Source of the DNA: a bacterium
Lineage (GTDB): Bacteria; Bacillota; Clostridia; Oscillospirales; Acutalibacteraceae
Assembly (NCBI GenBank): GCA_020625635.1
Contig: JAHLBL010000051.1
Coordinates: 1 to 10,045, forward strand
Length of the DNA: 10,045 nucleotides
Direction of reading: 5' to 3'
The translations under genes and the position numbers were made by a program. The notes beneath the pieces were generated by a model. That model was not told the DNA's origin. It made no database searches and worked only from the letters and a program-made list of their open reading frames with translations. Below are positions 6,140 through 10,045 of the stretch, in pieces (within the stretch, counting starts at the first letter, position 1; each line of letters opens with the position of its first letter).

Positions 6140-7351
6140 TTATTTATTCACCATTTCGTCGTAAACCTGCTTAAAGGAGTCGATGACATACTGCGCCTCA
6201 TCGTCGGTGATGGTGGAGTTCATCGGCAGTGTAAGCTGGTTTTTATGCATATTATAAGCGTACGGGTAGTCCTTGATATCAAAGCCCTTGTTCTTGTACG
6301 CGGAGAGCATCGGCAGGGGCTTGAAGTGGACGTTGCACATTACGCCGCGCTGAGCCATACGGTTGTAGAACTCGTTGCGGAACTCAGCGTCCTTGCCGAG
6401 GAAGCGCACGAAGTAAAGATGTCCCGAGCTGCGGTGGTTCTCGCCCGTGTGCTTGAGCGTCTGGATATCGAGGTCGCGGAACGCCTCGTCGTAGCGCTTT
6501 ATAAGCTCGTGACGGCGGTCGAGCATACCCTCGTAGCGGTCGAGCTGAGCAAGACCGATTGCCGCTAAAACGTCGGGCATATTACACTTGTACTGGGTGT
6601 TAACTACGTCGTACTCCCATGAAGCGCCCTGGTTCTTGGCTAAAGCGTCCTTAGTCTGACCGTGCAGCGACCAGAGCATATACTGCTTATAGATTTTTTC
6701 CTCGTCGATTCTGCCGCGCAGTCTGTGAACAGCCGCGCCGCCCTCGGCGGTAGTCATATTCTTAACGGCATGGAAGCTGAAGTTGGTGAAGTCGGCGATC
6801 TCGCCGCACATCTGACCGTGCCATCTCGCGCCCAGAGCGTGAGCCGCGTCGGACATGATCACAACGCGTCCGATAAGCTCCTGGAGCTTGCCCTTTGGAC
6901 GGAACTTGTCGCGCTGGTTGCGGACAGCCTCAAAGATTCGGTCATAGTCGCAGACAACGCCCGCGAGGTCAACGGGTATGATGACCTTGGTGTGCTCGTT
7001 GATGGCAGCCTCCATCTTGTCGTAGTCCATCTCGAAGGTGCCGGGCTTACAGTCGATCATAACGGGCTTCGCGCCGACGTGATAGACTATCGAGCAGGTA
7101 GCCGTATAGGTATAAGCGGGGAGGATGACCTCGTCCTGCGGGCCTACGCCGAGAATACGAAGCGTCATCTCGGCACAGGAGGTCTGTGACGAAAGGCACA
7201 CCGCCTGTCCAGTATGGCAGTACTCCCCTATCCTTTTTTCAAGCAATTTTGTTTTGGGTCCTGTTGTAATCCAACCTGACTCAAGTACTTCCTTAACCGC
7301 CTCTATCTCGTGCTTACCGAGGTCGGGCGGTGAGAACGGAATGTTCATCAT
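6140..7351 (-). CDS. DegT/DnrJ/EryC1/StrS family PLP aminotransferase
   Basis: This is a 403-aa member of the sugar aminotransferase family, which usually transfers an amino group from glutamate to a keto-sugar nucleotide. ESGWITTGP (24-32) is the typical N-terminal signature. SDAAHALGA (167-175) provides Asp168 for the PLP ring nitrogen. Lys197 in FSFHAVKNMTTAEGG (191-205) should form the Schiff base. PAYTYTAT (78-85) is the usual cofactor-stacking loop. Length is slightly above the 370-390 typical, partly from a charged insert near 143-160. The ATG is preceded by GAGGGG about 9 nt upstream; a second ATG follows immediately and would work less well. It has its own promoter (7451-7479) and probably leads the operon with the wall hydrolase. 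No sugar-nucleotide dehydratase, epimerase or glycosyltransferase is nearby, so its substrate cannot be named; wall or surface glycan decoration is the simplest guess. Confidence 0.9.
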   Translation of the reverse strand: MMNIPFSPPDLGKHEIEAVKEVLESGWITTGPKTKLLEKRIGEYCHTGQAVCLSSQTSCAEMTLRILGVGPQDEVILPAYTYTATCSIVYHVGAKPVMIDCKPGTFEMDYDKMEAAINEHTKVIIPVDLAGVVCDYDRIFEAVRNQRDKFRPKGKLQELIGRVVIMSDAAHALGARWHGQMCGEIADFTNFSFHAVKNMTTAEGGAAVHRLRGRIDEEKIYKQYMLWSLHGQTKDALAKNQGASWEYDVVNTQYKCNMPDVLAAIGLAQLDRYEGMLDRRHELIKRYDEAFRDLDIQTLKHTGENHRSSGHLYFVRFLGKDAEFRNEFYNRMAQRGVMCNVHFKPLPMLSAYKNKGFDIKDYPYAYNMHKNQLTLPMNSTITDDEAQYVIDSFKQVYDEMVNK

Positions 7352-7385
7352 AAGACAAATCCCCTCAACCCAAAATTACATAAAG

Positions 7386-7414
7386 GCAATTCCGCATAAA
7401 GGTGTGCGGATTGC
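7386..7414 (-). other. Leader hairpin upstream of the aminotransferase
   Basis: GCAATTCCGCA (7386-7396) pairs with TGCGGATTGC (7405-7414) over 10 bp with one bulged base and an 8-nt loop. It lies inside the roughly 90-nt leader between the predicted promoter and the aminotransferase ATG. It has no T-tract, so it is not a terminator. It could be an mRNA stabiliser or a regulatory fold; I do not recognise a known riboswitch. Confidence 0.45.
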
Positions 7415-7450
7415 AAAGTTAAGATACGAATACATAAAAATTCATTCTAT

Positions 7451-7479
7451 ATTATACTACTCCTTAACTGAAAAGTAAA
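7451..7479 (-). promoter_or_regulatory. Predicted sigma-A promoter of the aminotransferase operon
   Basis: On the minus strand TTTACT (7474-7479) and a perfect TATAAT (7451-7456) are separated by 17 bp. Transcription would start near 7444. It is oriented away from ilvB and explains the minus-strand pair. Confidence 0.6.
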
Positions 7480-7576
7480 GAGGCAATATTGAAAGGAACT
7501 GTAAGGCGTTTTTCACCATCCTGCGCTCGGGCTCGGGCGCTGAGCCTGCCTCGGAAAATGAAGCAAACTCCCGCTA

Positions 7577-7605
7577 TTGACAATATCGCTTTTTTGCGCT
7601 AAAAT
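7577..7605 (+). promoter_or_regulatory. Predicted sigma-A promoter of ilvB
   Basis: A perfect TTGACA (7577-7582), a 17-bp spacer and TAAAAT (7600-7605) predict a start near 7612 and a leader of only about 44 nt. That leaves no room for a T-box or leader-peptide attenuator, so control would have to act at the promoter. The DNA just upstream (7521-7556) is GC-rich, with a small dyad GGCTC (7530-7534) and GAGCC (7542-7546), function unknown. Confidence 0.75.
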
Positions 7606-7655
7606 ACTATGGATAATGTGGAAATTTGCGATTTTTTCAGATTGGAGATTTGTTT

Positions 7656-9326
7656 ATGCAGCTTACCGGTGCAGAAATAATTTGCGAATGCCTTATCGAA
7701 CAAGGCGTAGATACGGTTTTCGGCTATCCAGGAGGCGCGGCTCTCAATACATATGACGCGCTCTACAAATACAGCGATAAAATAAGACATATTCTCACGG
7801 CTCACGAGCAGGGCGCGGCTCACGCCGCCGACGGTTACGCGAGAGCTACGGGCAAGGTCGGCGTATGTATGACCACCTCGGGTCCCGGAGCCACCAACAC
7901 CGTAACGGGCATAGCCACCGCCAACATCGACAGCATCCCGATGGTAGTCATCACGGGCAACGTCACCACGGGACTTCTCGGCAGAGACAGCTTCCAGGAG
8001 GTTGACATCGTCGACATCGTTAAGCCGATCACAAAGGGCAGCTACCTTGTACGCAGGATCGAGGACCTCGCTCCTGCCATCAGAACAGCGTTCGCGCTGG
8101 CTATGGACGGACGAAAGGGTCCCGTACTCATCGACGTGCCCAAGGACATCACCGCTCAGCTTACCGACTTCAAGCCGCTCACTCCTCCCGAAAAGCGCCC
8201 CGCAGACCTCAGCGGAGTTGAGGACATAACGAAGGCAGTTGAACTTATCAATAAGGCGAAATACCCCATCATTTACGCGGGCGGCGGTATCATAAGCGCG
8301 GACGCCTCGGAGCAGCTCATTGAGTTCGCGGAGAAGATCGACGCTCCCGTGTGCTGTTCGCTGATGGGACTCGGATGTATTCCCGCCAGCCACAGACTCA
8401 ATATGGGCAACCTCGGTATGCACGGCGGCTACGAGACAGGTATGGCTACCGAAAAATGCGACCTTATTATCGCGTGCGGAGCCAGATTCTCCGACCGTGT
8501 AGCGGGCAATCCGAAGAAGTTCGGCAGTCAGGCTAAGATCATTCAGATAGATATAGACGAGGGCGAGATCGACAAGAACGTACAGACCGACAGACACATC
8601 ATCGGCGACGTAAAGGACGTTCTTACGATCCTCAACAAATATGTAGAAAAAAAGAGCCACACACAATGGCTCGTTCAGCTTGAGATCTGGAAGCAGGAGA
8701 AGAAGGTTCCCAAGGACAATCACCCGGGCTACGTTTCTCCGCAGGATCTGCTTATCGCGCTCAACAGGCTCAAGGATGATGATGACATCATCGCCACAGA
8801 CGTCGGTCAGCACCAGATGTGGGTAGCTCAGTACAGCGAAATCGAGGACCCCAGAACTCTGCTCACCTCGGGCGGTATGGGAACGATGGGCTTCGGTCTC
8901 GGCGCGGCTATCGGCGCGCAGTGCGCGTTCCCGAACAAGAAGGTCTTTCTCGTAACGGGCGACGGCAGCTTCCATATGAACCTGAACGAGCTTGTTACGC
9001 TCAAGTCCTATAACCTGCCCGTGATCGTGCTCGTTATGAACAATCAGGTGCTCGGTATGGTGCGCCAGTGGCAGAAGCTTTTCTACGGCTCAAGATTCTC
9101 CCAGACTGACCCCAAGCGCGCTACGGACTTCGTAAAGCTCGCCGAGGCGTTCGGTATAGTCGGAATGAGGATCGAAAAAGCGGAGGAGATCCGCGACGTG
9201 ATCAACGATGCGATCGACCTCAACGGTCCTGTCGTTATCGACGTCCGCATCAGCCCCGACGCTAATGTACTGCCGATGATCCCCCCGGGAAAGACAGTCA
9301 ACGAGATCGTCACCGAGATGGATTAA
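7656..9326 (+). CDS. ilvB: Acetolactate synthase large (catalytic) subunit
   Basis: This thiamine-diphosphate enzyme condenses two pyruvates to acetolactate, or pyruvate with 2-ketobutyrate, in the first common step of valine, leucine and isoleucine synthesis. The 556-aa length matches biosynthetic large subunits. The catalytic Glu51 lies in AHEQGAAHAADGYARATG (49-66). TSGPGATN (74-81) and GRDSFQE (109-115) are the usual N-domain motifs. RFSDRVAG (277-284) belongs to the FAD-binding domain that separates this enzyme from the FAD-free catabolic AlsS. GDGSFHMN (435-442) with NN (462-463) is the ThDP/Mg motif, followed by the conserved GMVRQWQKLFY (467-477). The ATG at 7656 has GGAG 8 nt upstream; frame upstream of it is unsupported. 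No ilvN, ilvC or leuA follows: a strong terminator comes 15 bp after the stop, so the gene is monocistronic. Confidence 0.95.
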   Translation: MQLTGAEIICECLIEQGVDTVFGYPGGAALNTYDALYKYSDKIRHILTAHEQGAAHAADGYARATGKVGVCMTTSGPGATNTVTGIATANIDSIPMVVITGNVTTGLLGRDSFQEVDIVDIVKPITKGSYLVRRIEDLAPAIRTAFALAMDGRKGPVLIDVPKDITAQLTDFKPLTPPEKRPADLSGVEDITKAVELINKAKYPIIYAGGGIISADASEQLIEFAEKIDAPVCCSLMGLGCIPASHRLNMGNLGMHGGYETGMATEKCDLIIACGARFSDRVAGNPKKFGSQAKIIQIDIDEGEIDKNVQTDRHIIGDVKDVLTILNKYVEKKSHTQWLVQLEIWKQEKKVPKDNHPGYVSPQDLLIALNRLKDDDDIIATDVGQHQMWVAQYSEIEDPRTLLTSGGMGTMGFGLGAAIGAQCAFPNKKVFLVTGDGSFHMNLNELVTLKSYNLPVIVLVMNNQVLGMVRQWQKLFYGSRFSQTDPKRATDFVKLAEAFGIVGMRIEKAEEIRDVINDAIDLNGPVVIDVRISPDANVLPMIPPGKTVNEIVTEMD

Positions 9327-9332
9327 TATTTT

Positions 9333-9381
9333 AAAAAACAGTCGGACAGACAACCGTTTCGCAGTTGTCTGTCCGATTTTT
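9333..9381. terminator. Bidirectional intrinsic terminator after ilvB
   Basis: TCGGACAGACAAC (9342-9354) and its exact complement (9364-9376) form a 13-bp stem with a 9-nt loop. TTTTT follows on plus (9377-9381), and on minus the A-run 9333-9338 reads as TTTTTT. It can end both ilvB and the convergent small ORF. Confidence 0.9.
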
Positions 9382-9386
9382 GCGTA

Positions 9387-9575
9387 TTATAAATTATTAT
9401 ATTCTTCTCTCTCGTCAGCGCCCATCGGGTAGACGTCGTCGTAGCTTTCTAGCTCCTCCCCGCTCTTAATGCCGCGCGGGATAAGCCCCGTGCAGTCATA
9501 CGCGCTGGCGGCTGTGCCGTACAGATCCTCTTCGTCCTCAAGCGGATAATCGTCGTAAAAATCGAGTTCGTCCAT
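9387..9575 (-). CDS. Small very acidic hypothetical protein (62 aa)
   Basis: I do not recognise this protein. The ATG at 9575 is preceded by GAGGTGA with a 5-nt gap, a convincing ribosome site; the frame also has a GTG at 9584 but that lies inside the ribosome site. About a third of the residues are Asp or Glu, so the net charge is strongly negative. The middle reads YDCTGLIPRG (residues 26-35), the only non-acidic block, followed by EELESYDDVYP. It has one Cys, no signal peptide and no membrane segment. It ends at the bidirectional terminator shared with ilvB, which supports it as a real gene. It may be a small regulatory or binding protein; function unknown. Confidence 0.65.
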   Translation of the reverse strand: MDELDFYDDYPLEDEEDLYGTAASAYDCTGLIPRGIKSGEELESYDDVYPMGADEREEYNNL

Positions 9576-9632
9576 AAATATCACCTCAATAGATATTATG
9601 AAAATTTTTCGTCCGCTTATTCACCGAAACTG

Positions 9633-9661
9633 TTGTATTTTTTGCCGATAATTGATATTAT
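9633..9661 (+). promoter_or_regulatory. Predicted promoter of the secreted protein gene
   Basis: TTGTAT (9633-9638) and TATTAT (9656-9661) are 17 bp apart, giving a leader of about 28 nt before the ATG at 9696. The 120 bp between the small acidic ORF and this gene is AT-rich and must serve both divergent genes. Confidence 0.5.
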
Positions 9662-9695
9662 TATTCCAGATATTTTTTAAAAATGAGGCGGTAAT

Positions 9696-10045
9696 ATGAA
9701 CAAACTCACACGCGCGGCGGCGGCAGCGATGTGCGCGCTGACGGCTGTTTCGGCGATGACCTTCGCGCCTGTCACGGCTTCGGCGGCAGGCAGGCTGAGC
9801 TACAGCTTCAGCGGAGAGGAAAAGGATAAGGCAGGCTACGCCGAGGGCACGATCATCCTCAGCGGAGTTCCCGACGGACAGTACAAGCTCTGCTGGGCTG
9901 ACGACAAGTGCGCTCTCGAGGGCTTTTACGAGCTCGCTCAGGTAGAGGTATCGGGCGGCAGCGCCTCCTTCACACTCGGCGACCACACCGCCATTCCCGC
10001 TGACGCGGTAAAGCTGATCGCCGTAAGCGGCGACGACACCGCCGT
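9696..10045 (+). CDS. Secreted protein, N-terminal part (cut by window edge)
   Basis: Only 116 residues are present; the frame stays open to the window end. The start ATG has GAGGCGG 5 nt upstream. Residues 1-30 are a clear Sec signal peptide: NKLTR, an Ala-rich hydrophobic core, and ASA (28-30) just before a likely cleavage at Ala31. The mature part looks beta-rich. GYAEGTIILSG (47-57), YKLCWADD (63-70), LEGFYEL (74-80) and HTAIPADAVKLIAV (97-110) suggest a small beta-sandwich. From memory this resembles the N-terminal domain of secreted calcineurin-like metallophosphoesterases of gut Clostridia, but the catalytic part would lie outside the window, so this is a weak guess. It could be any extracellular protein with such a domain. 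Confidence 0.85.
   Translation, partial: MNKLTRAAAAAMCALTAVSAMTFAPVTASAAGRLSYSFSGEEKDKAGYAEGTIILSGVPDGQYKLCWADDKCALEGFYELAQVEVSGGSASFTLGDHTAIPADAVKLIAVSGDDTA

Noticed and set aside
7352..7655. T-box or branched-chain attenuator upstream of ilvB
   Set aside because: The predicted ilvB leader is only about 44 nt, and there is no terminator hairpin, run of Ile/Val/Leu codons or T-box motif.
7599..8975. Long minus-strand open frame (458 codons) opposite ilvB
   Set aside because: It is fully antisense to a certain ilvB, has no recognisable domain, and runs over the ilvB promoter. Such frames are common opposite GC-rich codon-biased genes.
9621..9986. Minus-strand open frame (121 codons) opposite the secreted protein
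   Set aside because: The plus strand has a promoter, ribosome site and signal peptide; the minus frame has none and would cross the divergent promoter region.

Overview
The window looks like ordinary chromosome from a Gram-positive anaerobe of the class Clostridia, most likely a Ruminococcus-like member of the Oscillospiraceae. This is an inference from four things: strong AGGAG/GAGG ribosome sites, AT-rich intergenic DNA with sigma-A type promoters around GC-richer genes, the styles of the proteins, and the secreted protein at the right edge. No phage, plasmid, CRISPR, rRNA or tRNA signal is visible.

Layout. From the left, a 15-bp perfect hairpin (56-101) lies beyond a two-gene minus-strand unit: a NudF-like Nudix ADP-ribose pyrophosphatase (1084-1626) followed by ribF (136-1038). 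Divergent from it is an M14 zinc carboxypeptidase of the gamma-D-glutamyl-diaminopimelate type (1703-2584, plus). Its ribosome site sits in front of an ATC codon rather than ATG. It converges, with a 3-bp gap, on asnB (2588-4897, minus), an asparagine-synthetase-type amidotransferase with an unusual ~160-residue coiled-coil and acidic C-terminal tail. A 387-bp AT-rich gap (4898-5284) holds the asnB promoter and a 195-bp element bounded by 16-bp inverted repeats. One end of that element also reads as a minus-strand terminator.

Next comes a minus-strand pair: a DegT/StrS PLP aminotransferase (6140-7351), then a membrane-anchored SleB-like cell-wall hydrolase (5285-6103). A 304-bp divergent region (7352-7655) carries a promoter for each side and a leader hairpin for the aminotransferase. 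ilvB (7656-9326, plus) stands alone, without ilvN, and ends in a strong bidirectional terminator (9333-9381) shared with a small acidic minus-strand ORF (9387-9575). The right edge holds the first 116 residues of a secreted protein.

How the genes relate. This is mainly housekeeping metabolism: flavin cofactor synthesis, nucleotide-sugar cleanup and branched-chain amino acid synthesis. Three genes may share a cell-wall theme: the DAP-type peptidase, the SleB-like hydrolase, and AsnB, whose B. subtilis relative amidates diaminopimelate in peptidoglycan. I see no convincing new multi-gene system. The best leads are the ATC start, the AsnB tail, the inverted-repeat element between asnB and the hydrolase, and the near-identical hairpin stems at opposite ends of the window.
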